64,000 nt of DNA, taken from assembly GCF_900078335.1 (NCBI RefSeq), contig NZ_FKBR01000012.1, positions 267,618 through 331,617 on the forward strand, given 5' to 3'. This DNA is from Bordetella trematum (GTDB lineage Bacteria > Pseudomonadota > Gammaproteobacteria > Burkholderiales > Burkholderiaceae_B). Position numbers and translations under genes: made by a program. The notes under the pieces are model-generated. The model had not been told where the DNA came from and did not search any database. It saw only the letters and a list, made by a program, of their open reading frames with translations. How positions within the stretch are numbered: position 1 is the first letter of the stretch; the number at the start of each line of letters is the position of its first letter. Positions 43,126 to 54,362 of the stretch are shown here, piece after piece.

Positions 43126-43464
43126 TCAATGGTTTTCCTTGGCGTGATTGAGGGTGTAGCGCGGGATTTCCAGCGTCAGGTCTTCCTCGGCCACGACCGC
43201 CTGGCAACTGAGCCGCGACTGCGGCTGCAGCCCCCAGGCCCGGTCCAGCAGATCCTCCTCGTCGTCGCTGGCAGCCGCCAGCGAATCGAAGCCCTGGCGC
43301 ACGATGCAATGACAGGTGGTGCAGGCGCGACTCATCTCGCAGGCATGTTCTATCTCGATGCCATGCGCCAGCAGCGCCTCGCACAGGGTGACGCCAGCGG
43401 CGACGTCCAGCACGACGCCTTCCGGCGCCAGGTCGGCATGGGGCAATACCGTGATTTTCGGCAT
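43126..43464 (-). CDS. [2Fe-2S] ferredoxin, ISC-like
   Basis: 112 aa. Begins MPKITVLPHADLAPEG, cluster ligands in HACEMSRACTTCHCIV (C-x5-C-x2-C) and RLSCQAVV. Sequence features such as DDEEDLLDRAWGLQ are those of the Fdx that serves iron-sulphur assembly and not of dioxygenase shuttles. Encoded between copA and copZ, without other isc genes. Copper damages exposed iron-sulphur clusters, so a link with copper stress is possible, but could also be accidental placement. Confidence 0.85.
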   Translation of the reverse strand: MPKITVLPHADLAPEGVVLDVAAGVTLCEALLAHGIEIEHACEMSRACTTCHCIVRQGFDSLAAASDDEEDLLDRAWGLQPQSRLSCQAVVAEEDLTLEIPRYTLNHAKENH

Positions 43465-43521
43465 GATTTCAGAGTCATCCAGAAGAAGGCGGGCAGGCCC
43501 GGTCCAGGGCCCGCCCGAAGA

Positions 43522-46017
<2,496 letters not shown>

Positions 46018-46051
46018 GATGGACACCCCATGGTGAATTTCACATGAAGCC

Positions 46052-46082
46052 AGCTTAGGGCTTACCACCATGGGAAGGTCAA
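46052..46082 (-). promoter_or_regulatory. CueR-type promoter of copA
   Basis: TTGACC (46082-46077), 19-base spacer containing CTTCCCATGGTGGTAAG, and TAAGCT (46057-46052). The core is the same as in the copZ promoter, differing in one dyad base pair. Confidence 0.8.
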
Positions 46083-46134
46083 GCCCCGGCAGGGGCACGT
46101 CGGGCGAGCTGCGCCGCCCATCCGGGTGCTGGGT

Positions 46135-46677
46135 CTAGTCCGGCGAAGGCGTCGGCTTGCGCTTTTTCTTGTGCTGTTGCTCGCGCGCCCGTGCCAGCGT
46201 TTCGCAGGCATGCGCCGTCAGCCTATCCAGCGCGCGATCGAATACCTCGCGCTCCTCGGAGCTAAGCACCGCCAGCAGGTCCTCGTTGCGTTGCACCGCC
46301 GTCGGAAACACCTTGCGATACAAGCGCTTGCCCTTGGCAGTCAGGCTCAGTTGTATGCCCCGCCCGTCAGTTTCATCGGACTCGCGTTGCAGCAGCCCTC
46401 TTTCTGTCATCAGCGACACAGCGCGGCTGGCGAGACTTTTGTCGATATTCACTTCCCGGGCCAGACCTTGCAGCGACATGGGCGCGTACGACCCCAACAT
46501 GCCCAGGATGCGCCACTCGCGCGGATCCAGTTCGAAATCCCGCTGATTGGACTCGGCGGCCAGGCGGCTCCAGTGGCTCGCCAGCATGTTCAGGCGGAAC
46601 GACGCCAGTTCTTTGAACAGGTGGACGCCCGCGCCCTCAACTACCAGGGAAATGGAAGGATCGTCTTTTTTTTTCAT
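46135..46677 (-). CDS. MarR-family transcriptional regulator
   Basis: 180 aa from ATG 46677. Winged helix at about residues 60-115 (FELDPREWRILGMLGSYAPMSLQGLAREVNIDKSLASRAVSLMTERGLLQRES), with the wing DETDGRGIQLSLTAKG. The codons after ATG are three AAA, a run of nine A that could slip. The tail is Lys-rich (EQQHKKKRKPTPSPD). It lies immediately downstream of the acyl-CoA operon, on the same strand, 89 bases after the lyase gene stop, and is the likely reader of the palindrome at that operon's promoter. Confidence 0.85.
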   Translation of the reverse strand: MKKKDDPSISLVVEGAGVHLFKELASFRLNMLASHWSRLAAESNQRDFELDPREWRILGMLGSYAPMSLQGLAREVNIDKSLASRAVSLMTERGLLQRESDETDGRGIQLSLTAKGKRLYRKVFPTAVQRNEDLLAVLSSEEREVFDRALDRLTAHACETLARAREQQHKKKRKPTPSPD

Positions 46678-46766
46678 CTGTGCAGTATATAAAACCCTGG
46701 CTCGCAACGACGCCCGGAGGCCGAACCACCGGGCACGTCGCGGCGTCAAGACCAAGCCTTATCCGA

Positions 46767-47714
46767 CTACCCGAGCAAGCGCAGCGGGTTCAGACCGCTG
46801 CGCGCCACGCGCCCGTGCAACTCCCGACCCAGCGCACGCTCGCACGCCTCGACCCGCTCCAGCAGCGCCTGCATATCAATGCCGGTGTCGACGCCCATGT
46901 TCTCGAACAGGTCGACCAGATCCTCGGTGCAGACATTACCCGTATGGCCGCCGCCATATTTCACTTTGGCGGGGTGCCCGCCCACACCGCCCATGGCACA
47001 GTCGAAATGACGCACGCCCGCTTCGAGCGCGGCCACATAATTGACCAGGCCCGTGCCCCGGGCATCATGAAAGTGCGCGATCGGCGTGACATCCGGGTAC
47101 TCGGCAAGCATGCGGCGAAACAGCGCCGCCGTGCTGCCAGGCGTGGCGGTGCCGGTGGTATCGCCCAGCGTGACGTGGCGCACGCCGGCGTCGCGAAAAC
47201 GGCCCACGTCCTCCAGCACGCCATCCGGGTCCACGCGCCCCTCGAACGGGCAGCCGAAGGCCATGGAAATCGTGCCTATCAGGCGGAAGCGGCCTGCGCC
47301 AGCCTGTGCCATGCGGCGGACGTTCTCCCACTGTTCACTGCGGTTGCGGGCCAGGTTCTTGGCGGAGTGCGTCTCCGTGGCCGACACCAACAAACTGATT
47401 TCATTGGCGCCAAAGCCCGCCTGCGCGTCGGCCACGGCGCGCTCGACCGCCCGCAGATTGGCGCAGGTCGCTTTGTAGAACACCCCGGCCTGGCGCGGCA
47501 GCGCCGCCAGCAGCTCGCTGGCATCGGCAAACTGCGGGATCACCTTGGGATTGGAATAAGAGGTCGCCTCGATCCGCGCGAAGCCGCACTGCGCAAACGC
47601 CTGCACCAGCTCGACCTTCAGGGCGGTGGGAAGGAAGTCCGGCTCGTGCTGCAACCCATCGCGTGCGAAGCACTCGCACAACACGACCTCGCGCCCGTCG
47701 TTCTCCCGCATCAT
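46767..47714 (-). CDS. HMG-CoA lyase-like enzyme
   Basis: 315 aa from ATG 47714 (AGGAG six bases before); ATG 47732 is an alternative. TIM barrel with CECFARDGLQHEPDFLPTALKVELV, the R-D-x-x-Q motif that binds metal and substrate. The signature near residue 255 is GGVGGHPAKVKYGGGHTGNVCTED, where HMG-CoA lyase has a catalytic Cys in GGCP; here it is His, so chemistry may differ. The family cleaves 3-hydroxy-3-methylacyl-CoA. Last gene of the acyl-CoA operon and near-overlapping with the CoA ligase gene. Confidence 0.82.
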   Translation of the reverse strand: MMRENDGREVVLCECFARDGLQHEPDFLPTALKVELVQAFAQCGFARIEATSYSNPKVIPQFADASELLAALPRQAGVFYKATCANLRAVERAVADAQAGFGANEISLLVSATETHSAKNLARNRSEQWENVRRMAQAGAGRFRLIGTISMAFGCPFEGRVDPDGVLEDVGRFRDAGVRHVTLGDTTGTATPGSTAALFRRMLAEYPDVTPIAHFHDARGTGLVNYVAALEAGVRHFDCAMGGVGGHPAKVKYGGGHTGNVCTEDLVDLFENMGVDTGIDMQALLERVEACERALGRELHGRVARSGLNPLRLLG

Positions 47715-47728
47715 GTCCGTCTCCTGAC

Positions 47729-49393
47729 TCATGCCGCCACCGTGTCGGCCCGGATATTCCACAGCGCAATCGCATGCTCGCGCAGCTTGTTCTTCTGCAC
47801 CTTGCTGCTGCCGGTCATCCCGATCTGCTCGAAACTGTCCACCAACGCCAGATAACGCGGCACCTTGAAGTTCGCGCAACGCGCCTTGCACCAGGCCGTG
47901 AGCGCTTCTTCGGTGGCCTGCGCCCCGGGCTTGAGCAAGACGAAAGCCCCGGTGACCTCGCCCAGCCTGGCATCCGGCACGCCGATGACCTGCGCCTGCT
48001 GCACGGCCGGGTGCGCATGCAGCAGCTCCTCGATCTCGGCCGGCGCGACGTTCTCGCCGCCGACGCGGTACATATCCTTCAAACGCCCCACCATCCTGGT
48101 GCGGCCATCAGCGCGCTGCTCGCCCAGATCGCCCGTGCGCAACCAGCCGTCCTCACCGATGGCCTTGGCCGTCGCCTGCGGCATTTTGTAGTAGCCCCGC
48201 ATGACGTTCCAGCCGCGCACCTGGATTTCGCCCTGGCCCTGGCCGGGCGGCACCAGCCTGCCGGAGTCGGGATCGACGATGCGCACCTGGATGCCGGGAT
48301 GCGGCAGCATGAAGCCATCACGGCGCAGTTCGAAGGCATCCTCGTGATCGCTCAACAGCACATTGGGCGAGGCCTCGGACTGCCCATAGGCATTGCACAT
48401 GGCGGCCACGCCCATCCTGTCGTGGATCTGCTGCATGACTTCGGGACCGGCAGCTGCCCAGCCGCCGCGCAGATGCAAGCGGGCCGGATCGAAATCCGGA
48501 TGGCCCATGAGCATCAGAAAGATGGTGTCGTTGCCGGAGGTCAAGGTGCATCGCTCCTGCGACAAGGTCGCCAGCGCCTGAGCCACATCGAACTTCGGCA
48601 GGCTCAGGAGGCAGCAGCCCGACACCAGGGACACCAGGATAGACAGCGTACTGCCTGCCACATGGAAAAATGGCCGGATACTGAAATAACGATCCTGTGG
48701 CGTCACGCCCATGCGGCGGGCCACGCACGCCGCGTCGCCCAGCATATTGGCGTGGCTCAACATCACGCCCTTGGGAAACGAAGTCGTGCCGGAGGTGTAC
48801 TGGATCAACAGCACATCCTCGGGCTGCACGGCCTCGGCCAGCGCATCCAGTGTGGCTGCCGGCGTCGTCTCGCCGGCGCGCAGAAAGTCCGCCAGGCCGG
48901 TCACACCGGACGCAGGCGTATGCGCCCCGATGACGACGGCCTGTGTCAGTTGGGGTAGAACCTGTCCGGGCAACGCCTGATCCACGGCCGGTTCGACAGC
49001 GCGCAGCAAGGCAGAGAAATCAATGCCCAGGAAGCGGTCGGCATAGATCAGCAGGCGGACATCGGCCTGCTCCAGGCAGAACCGCAACTCCTCGGCCTTG
49101 AAACGGGTATTGACCGGCACGGTAACCGCTCCGATCGACGCGCAAGCGAAGAACGTGGCAATCCAGTGGCCGGAGTTTCCCAGCATGACCCCCACATGAT
49201 CTCCCTTGCGAATGCCGGCCGCATGCAGCGCGGCGCCGATCCGGCGGCTCTGGGCCGCGATCTCGGCCCAACTCCAACGCTCGTTCGGACCGACATAGGC
49301 CGGTTCCTGACCACGTGCGTGCAGCTGAGCCTGCAACACCCGGGGCAAGGTGGTGGGGGCCGGCCCCTGTTGCGGATCAATGTGCAGCATCAT
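47729..49393 (-). CDS. Acyl-CoA synthetase (AMP-forming)
   Basis: 554 aa. P-loop ILLIQYTSGTTSFPKGVMLSHAN, A5 motif CNAYGQSEASPNV, hinge GRLKDMYRVGGENVAPAEIEELLHAHPAV and catalytic Lys in GMTGSSKVQKNKLRE. It activates a carboxylic acid to the CoA ester with ATP, the entry step of the pathway encoded by this operon. ATG 49393 and 49390 are adjacent with AAGGAAGGCA upstream; the gene overlaps the end of the enoyl-CoA hydratase gene by 17 bases. Confidence 0.9.
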   Translation of the reverse strand: MMLHIDPQQGPAPTTLPRVLQAQLHARGQEPAYVGPNERWSWAEIAAQSRRIGAALHAAGIRKGDHVGVMLGNSGHWIATFFACASIGAVTVPVNTRFKAEELRFCLEQADVRLLIYADRFLGIDFSALLRAVEPAVDQALPGQVLPQLTQAVVIGAHTPASGVTGLADFLRAGETTPAATLDALAEAVQPEDVLLIQYTSGTTSFPKGVMLSHANMLGDAACVARRMGVTPQDRYFSIRPFFHVAGSTLSILVSLVSGCCLLSLPKFDVAQALATLSQERCTLTSGNDTIFLMLMGHPDFDPARLHLRGGWAAAGPEVMQQIHDRMGVAAMCNAYGQSEASPNVLLSDHEDAFELRRDGFMLPHPGIQVRIVDPDSGRLVPPGQGQGEIQVRGWNVMRGYYKMPQATAKAIGEDGWLRTGDLGEQRADGRTRMVGRLKDMYRVGGENVAPAEIEELLHAHPAVQQAQVIGVPDARLGEVTGAFVLLKPGAQATEEALTAWCKARCANFKVPRYLALVDSFEQIGMTGSSKVQKNKLREHAIALWNIRADTVAA

Positions 49394-50156
49394 TGCCTTC
49401 CTTTCTGCCAAAGCCGGCGATCGCCTTCTGCCAGTCGCTGCGCCGCAGGTTCTCCTGGATCGCCAGCAACTCCACCGCCATGGCGCCCTCGCGCGTGGTT
49501 TCCAGCCCGCCATCGATGCTGTGCTTGGTCAGGCTTACCGTCACCGGATTGGCAGCGGCGATCTGGCTTGCCAACGCCATCACCTGGTTCTCGAACTGGT
49601 CGCTGTCGAACACGTGGTTGACCAGCCCCAGCTGCAGCGCCTCTCCGGCCTCGACCATACGGCCGGTGAACAAGAGTTCCTTGGCCATCCGGCGCCCCAC
49701 AATGCGCGGCAACCGCTGTGTGGCGCCCACCGTGCCCCAGCCCACCTCGGGGTACTTGAATGCGGCCTCGCTGCTGGCCAGCACGAAGTCGCAAGCCGCC
49801 GCGATTTCGCAGCCGGAACCGAAAGCCGGGCCGTGCACGGCGGCGATCACCGGTTTGGACAGCGCTTCGATCGCCGCATAGGCCGTGAAGCCCGCGACCC
49901 GTCGCGCCACCATTTCGGCCTGGCTCATACCCTGGCGCTCCTTGAGATCCGCGCCGGCGCAGAATGCCACGCCCTGCCCGCGCACCACGATGACGTGCAC
50001 ATCGCCGCACTGCTCCAGCCACTGGCAGGCCTCGACCAGCTCCGCGCACATGGCCGCGTTCAAGGCATTGCGGCTTTCCGGGCGCGCCAGCCACAGCGTG
50101 GCGATGCCGGACTCGATCTCAAGACGCAACGTGTTGTATTCCGGAATATCAGACAT
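49377..50156 (-). CDS. Enoyl-CoA hydratase/isomerase
   Basis: 259-aa crotonase-fold protein. Oxyanion-hole segments VVRGQGVAFCAGADLKERQG and AAVHGPAFGSGCEIAAACDFVLAS; acid residues follow in PEVGWGTVGATQRLPRIVG. Hydrates or isomerises an enoyl-CoA made from the acid activated by the neighbouring ligase. One of two crotonases in this operon, so probably two distinct steps. Overlaps the ligase gene start, 10 bases after the Bug gene stop. Confidence 0.88.
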   Translation of the reverse strand: MSDIPEYNTLRLEIESGIATLWLARPESRNALNAAMCAELVEACQWLEQCGDVHVIVVRGQGVAFCAGADLKERQGMSQAEMVARRVAGFTAYAAIEALSKPVIAAVHGPAFGSGCEIAAACDFVLASSEAAFKYPEVGWGTVGATQRLPRIVGRRMAKELLFTGRMVEAGEALQLGLVNHVFDSDQFENQVMALASQIAAANPVTVSLTKHSIDGGLETTREGAMAVELLAIQENLRRSDWQKAIAGFGRKEGNDAAH

Positions 50157-50166
50157 GCTTGTTTCC

Positions 50167-51150
50167 TCAGTCTTGCAGTTTCATGCCGGTTGCCCGAACC
50201 AGTTCGGCCAGGCGCTTGCCGTCGTCGGAGATGTATTGCGCGGCCTGCTCTTTCAATTGGGGCATGGGCTCGGCGTTCTGCGTGGCCAGCACGGCCTGAA
50301 ACGACGGCTTGGCCAGCACGGTCTGCAAGGCCTGCGCCAGCGTATCGACCACAGCCGGCGGAGTCTTGGCGGGCACCGCGAGGGAATACCAGCTGCCCAT
50401 CTGGCTGTCTGGCACGCCGGCCTCGGCGAACAGCGGCACATCCGGCAGGTCCGGCGAACGATGCTCACCGCCGTAAGCCAGCGCCCGCAAGCGCTGCGAC
50501 TTGATGAAAGGCAATACCGCCGAGACATTCAGAAAGCCCACCGGCACCACGCCGGCAACCAGATCATTGGTCGCCGGCGCTGCCCCCTTGTACGGCACAT
50601 GCACCAGATCCACGCCAGCCGCGTGCTTGAATGTCTCGGCCCCGATGTGCGGTGAACTCCCGATGCCAGCCGAGGCGTAATTCAGCTCGCCTGGCTGGCT
50701 CTTGGCCAGCGCCAGGAACTCCGCCAGCGTCTCGGCCTTCACATCAGGATGAACAGTCAGCACATTGGGGACATTGGCCACCATGCCGATGAAGGCAAAA
50801 TCCTTGATGCCGTCGTACGTGACTTTCGTGGCCAGCGGCGTGACCGTGTGCGCGGCCGCCGTGCCCAGCAGCAGGGTATAGCCATCGGCCGACGCCTTGG
50901 CCACATGGGCCGTGCCGATAGAGGCCCCGCCGCCAGCCCGGTTCTCGACAATGATGGATTGGCCCAGCTCCTCACCCAACTCCTTGGCCAACGCGCGCCC
51001 GAGCAGATCGGCCGGGCCGCCCACGGCGTAGGGGTTGACCAGCGTTATCGGCCGGGAGGGATAGTTGTCCTGGGCGGCGGCCGTGGCAGCGGTTGCCGTC
51101 AGCACGGAAAACGTGACGCCGCCAAGCATCACACGAACAGTAGTCAGCAT
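50167..51150 (-). CDS. Bug-family tripartite tricarboxylate transporter substrate-binding protein
   Basis: 327 aa, signal cut near TAAAQD. Motifs: PITLVNPYAVGGPADLLGRALAKELG, IIVENRAGGGASIGTAHVAKASADGYTL and HVPYKGAAPATNDLVAGVVPVGFLN. The first ligand loop has PYAVGGPAD in place of PFPPGGPTD. Encoded within the acyl-CoA operon between a crotonase and a CoA-transferase gene, so its ligand is probably the carboxylic acid that the ligase activates. Confidence 0.9.
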   Translation of the reverse strand: MLTTVRVMLGGVTFSVLTATAATAAAQDNYPSRPITLVNPYAVGGPADLLGRALAKELGEELGQSIIVENRAGGGASIGTAHVAKASADGYTLLLGTAAAHTVTPLATKVTYDGIKDFAFIGMVANVPNVLTVHPDVKAETLAEFLALAKSQPGELNYASAGIGSSPHIGAETFKHAAGVDLVHVPYKGAAPATNDLVAGVVPVGFLNVSAVLPFIKSQRLRALAYGGEHRSPDLPDVPLFAEAGVPDSQMGSWYSLAVPAKTPPAVVDTLAQALQTVLAKPSFQAVLATQNAEPMPQLKEQAAQYISDDGKRLAELVRATGMKLQD

Positions 51151-51193
51151 GGTTGTCTCCTTGTTTATTAAAATAGTGCGGGGTCGGTTTCGC

Positions 51194-52390
51194 TTACACG
51201 GCCCCTTCGGCCCGCAAGCGCTCGATCTCCGTTTGACTCAATGACAGCTTCTCGCGCAGCACCGCTTCGGTGTGCTCGCCAAGCAGGGGCGGGCGCCCGA
51301 CGCAGGGGTCGTCCAGGCCGCTGAAACGCAGCGGCACCCGCATGCCGCGAAAGCTGCCGATGTGGGGATGCTCGTACTCAACCACCATCTCGCGCTGCGC
51401 GACGTGCTCATTGCCGAGCACTTCGCCGACATCCAGGATCGGCCCGGCCGGCACCCCGGCCACATCACAACGCCGGCACAGCTCCTCGCGCGACAAGCTG
51501 GCGATGGCGGTCTGCAGGCCCGCCATGACCTCCTCGCGCCGTGCCAGGCGGCCGGCGTTCTTCTGCAGACCCGGATCCTCGGCCCAGTCTTCCAGACCCA
51601 GCAGCAAACACAGGGGCCGCCAGTGCTGATCACTGCCCGTGATCTGCACCCATTTGCCATCCCCGCACACGAAAGCCGCAGAGGGGATGCGGCCGGGGTG
51701 CTCCGTGCCCATGCGCTGAGGTACCTCGCCCAGCGCAAACCAGCGCGCCGCGGCAAGAGACAGCAGCCCCACCTGTCCGTCGAACATTGAAAAATCCACG
51801 TGGCTGCCCTGCCCGCTGCTGGCGCGCCCAACCAGCGCAGTCAGTATGGCGATGGCCACCCACAGCCCCGAGCTCAAATCGGCGATGGGCAGCCCGGGTT
51901 TGACCGGACCGCCGCCCCGCTCCCCGGTCAGGCTCATGATTCCGGCCATAGCCTGGAACACGGTGTCGTAGCCCTTGCGATGCGCATAGGGGCCCGTCAT
52001 GCCGAAGCCTGTGCAGCTCACATGGATGAGCTGATCATTGCGCGCACGCAACGACGCATAATCAAGCCCGTACTTCTTCAGGGTGCCGACCGGAAAGTTG
52101 TCCAGCACCACATCGGCGTGGGCGGCCAGGCCGCGCACGACCTCCTGGCCGGCAGGGCTGCGCAGGTTGACCGTAATGGAGCGCTTGCTGCGATTGAACG
52201 CCAGGTAATAGGCCGACACGGCCTCGCCGTCGCCCTGGACCATGGGCTCGAACGAGCGCGTTTCATCGCCCGCTCCCGGCTGTTCGACCTTGATGACTTC
52301 CGCGCCGAGCTCGGCCAGGATCATGGAGGCGAACGGGCACGCCAGCACGCGCGACAGATCGAGAATGCAGATTCCTTCCAGCGGCCTCAT
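51194..52390 (-). CDS. CaiB/BaiF family III CoA-transferase
   Basis: 398 aa. Starts MRPLEGICILDLSRVLACPFASMILAELGAEVIKVEQPGAGDETR, the classical N-terminus; the catalytic Asp is in PVKPGLPIADLSSGLWVAIAI. The protein forms an interlocked dimer and moves CoA between organic acids, without ATP. It overlaps the following crotonase gene by four bases on the upstream side. With a ligase in the same operon there are two routes to the CoA ester. Confidence 0.9.
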   Translation of the reverse strand: MRPLEGICILDLSRVLACPFASMILAELGAEVIKVEQPGAGDETRSFEPMVQGDGEAVSAYYLAFNRSKRSITVNLRSPAGQEVVRGLAAHADVVLDNFPVGTLKKYGLDYASLRARNDQLIHVSCTGFGMTGPYAHRKGYDTVFQAMAGIMSLTGERGGGPVKPGLPIADLSSGLWVAIAILTALVGRASSGQGSHVDFSMFDGQVGLLSLAAARWFALGEVPQRMGTEHPGRIPSAAFVCGDGKWVQITGSDQHWRPLCLLLGLEDWAEDPGLQKNAGRLARREEVMAGLQTAIASLSREELCRRCDVAGVPAGPILDVGEVLGNEHVAQREMVVEYEHPHIGSFRGMRVPLRFSGLDDPCVGRPPLLGEHTEAVLREKLSLSQTEIERLRAEGAV

Positions 52391-53142
52391 GCGGCGCCTC
52401 CCTTCTCCTGGCGAAAGCCTCGCATCATGACGTTGGCATCACGCCCGACCTGCAAGGCCGGGCCCAGCGCCAGATCGGCGGCGCGATGGAAGCTGCGCTT
52501 GGTCGCAGCCATCGCCAGGGGGCTCCATGAAGCCAGGGTGCGGGCCAGCTCAAGCGCCTGCTCCAGAACCTGATCGTCAGGCACGACCCGGTTGCACAAA
52601 CCCAGCGCCCGGGCACCCGCGCCATCCAGCGGCTCGGCCAGCGCCACCAGCTCGAACGCCTGCTTGCGCCCGACCTGGCGCACCAGATTTGCCATGACCA
52701 CCGCGGCCACGATGCCATGCTTGAGCTCGGGATATCCGAAGCGCACGGTCTCGGACATCACGGCCAGGTCGCAGGCAATCGCCAGGCCCGCCCCGCCGCC
52801 CAGCGCATTGCCGCGCACGGCCGAGATCACGGGCTTGCTCATCTGGGAGAACACCAGATGCAGCTCGGTCGTCAGATCGGCCCGGGCCAGCACCGCCTGC
52901 GGGTCCTGTGGCGTGAGGGCGGAGAACTCGCCGATGTCCGCTCCCGCGCAGAACGACTTGCCCGCGCCGGTGAGCACCACCGCGTGGATGCCGGGCTGAC
53001 CGTCCGCCTCGCGCAGGGCCGACAACAAGCCCTGGGTCAGGGCCGTATTCAACGCATTGTGTTTTTCGGGACGGTTCATGGTCAGGACGCGCACGGTCCC
53101 TTGGTCTTCGATAAGCAGGGGTGACATGGATTCGAAACTCAT
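52387..53142 (-). CDS. Enoyl-CoA hydratase/isomerase
   Basis: 251-aa crotonase-fold protein with VVLTGAGKSFCAGADIGEFSAL and SAVRGNALGGGAGLAIACDLAVMSE. ATG 53127 (MSPLLIEDQG) is an alternative start that removes five residues. Second crotonase of the operon. Its stop overlaps the CoA-transferase start and it follows the monooxygenase gene by nine bases, so the promoter is upstream of that gene. Confidence 0.88.
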   Translation of the reverse strand: MSFESMSPLLIEDQGTVRVLTMNRPEKHNALNTALTQGLLSALREADGQPGIHAVVLTGAGKSFCAGADIGEFSALTPQDPQAVLARADLTTELHLVFSQMSKPVISAVRGNALGGGAGLAIACDLAVMSETVRFGYPELKHGIVAAVVMANLVRQVGRKQAFELVALAEPLDGAGARALGLCNRVVPDDQVLEQALELARTLASWSPLAMAATKRSFHRAADLALGPALQVGRDANVMMRGFRQEKGGAA

Positions 53143-53151
53143 AAGAATGGA

Positions 53152-54126
53152 TCAGGCGCCCAGCGCGCCCGGCTGAACGGAAGACAGGGTCTGCATGCGT
53201 CGCATGGCCTCGGCCAGCTCGGCGGCCAACTGCTGCACGACCTGGGCGGCCGGCTCGATCCGGGACACGAGCCCGGCAGACTGGCCAAGCTCGACCTTGC
53301 CCCATTCGACATCGCCGTCCAGCGCGGCCTGTTTCAAGGTGCTGCGCTGGAACAGCGCTTCATACTCTGGCTGGCTGATCTGATCACGCTCGGCGTCCAG
53401 CACCGCCTGCGCGAAAGCATTGCGTATGCCCCGAACCGGCAGGCTACGGCGTCCGACCAGCACCGTGTCATGTACATCGGCAGCCAGCACGGCCGCCTTG
53501 TAATTGGGATGAACGCCCGCCTCTTCCGTGAGCAGGAAGCGGGTGCCCAGCTGTACCGCGTCGGCGCCCAGCGCCAGCAACGCGGCAATGCCCCAGCCGT
53601 CGGCGACACCGCCCCCGGCGATCACTGGAATCGACACCTCCTGCAGCACACGACGCACCGTCACCAGGGTGCTGACTTCGTTGGCTGGCGGATGCCCGCC
53701 CGCCTCCGCACCCACCACCACCAGGGCATCGACACCCGCCTGCGCCGCCTTCCTGGCGTGTTCCAGTGTGGACACCACCTGTATCCACACCGCGCCGTAG
53801 TCATGAAAGCGCGCCAGATGCGCCTTGGGCCCGCCCTGCGAGGCCATGATCACGGGCACCTTGCGCGCGGCCATCGCATCGAGCAACTGCGCAGACTGGG
53901 GTCGATACAAGGGAATATTGACGGCATAAGGCTGATCGGTCGCCGCCGCCAGCTGGTCCAGCGTGCGGCAGAAGTCGGCCTCGCGCATCGGCCCGGCCGC
54001 AAGCACGCCCAGCGCCCCTGCATTCGACACCGCCGCCGGCAGCGCGACGTTGGACGAAGCCCAACTCATGCCGGCCTGGACGATCGGCAGCCTGGTTCCC
54101 AACAAACGGGTCACCCTTGTCTGCAT
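53152..54126 (-). CDS. NAD(P)H-dependent flavin oxidoreductase (nitronate monooxygenase family)
   Basis: 324-aa FMN TIM barrel of the NMO/2-nitropropane dioxygenase group. N-terminus TRLLGTRLPIVQAGMSWAS; FMN phosphate site VIAGGGVADGWGIAALLALGADAVQLGTRFLLTEEA. The stretch VVGAEAGGHPP holds the conserved glycine loop and a His. First gene of the acyl-CoA operon. Members can oxidise nitronates, but many act as enoyl reductases or unknown oxidoreductases; the acyl-CoA context favours the latter. Confidence 0.85.
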   Translation of the reverse strand: MQTRVTRLLGTRLPIVQAGMSWASSNVALPAAVSNAGALGVLAAGPMREADFCRTLDQLAAATDQPYAVNIPLYRPQSAQLLDAMAARKVPVIMASQGGPKAHLARFHDYGAVWIQVVSTLEHARKAAQAGVDALVVVGAEAGGHPPANEVSTLVTVRRVLQEVSIPVIAGGGVADGWGIAALLALGADAVQLGTRFLLTEEAGVHPNYKAAVLAADVHDTVLVGRRSLPVRGIRNAFAQAVLDAERDQISQPEYEALFQRSTLKQAALDGDVEWGKVELGQSAGLVSRIEPAAQVVQQLAAELAEAMRRMQTLSSVQPGALGA

Positions 54127-54140
54127 TGTCGCCTCCTCAA

Positions 54141-54184
54141 ATTAGTTTAAATTATCAACTATATAGTTGACATCATAAACTAAT
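54141..54184. promoter_or_regulatory. Nested palindrome at the acyl-CoA operon promoter
   Basis: TCAACTATATAGTTGA (54155-54170) is a perfect 16-base palindrome. Around it, ATTAGTTTA (54141-54149) and TAAACTAAT (54176-54184) form a second perfect pair with exactly the same centre. It is 15 bases upstream of the first operon gene. Size and AT-rich form fit a MarR-type operator with two dimers. The rest of the 236-base gap to the flavin reductase gene shows nothing clear. Confidence 0.7.
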
Positions 54185-54362
54185 AAAATGCAATGAAGAC
54201 CTTGCAGGATTTCTGCGACGAACGACCAGTTGATAAAATCAAACTACTTTCCTGCCGCTTTTCCAGGGCAAGCCATGGCAGATTGCGGGCACAAAAAAAG
54301 CGGCTCGCGCCGCTGCCGCTCCATCGATCCCTGCCGCTTCCCGCCTCATCGCCGACACCCTC

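Noticed and set aside
47715-47732. Earlier start of the HMG-CoA lyase-like gene at 47732
   Set aside because: The ribosome site AGGAG lies after that ATG and is correctly spaced for ATG 47714.
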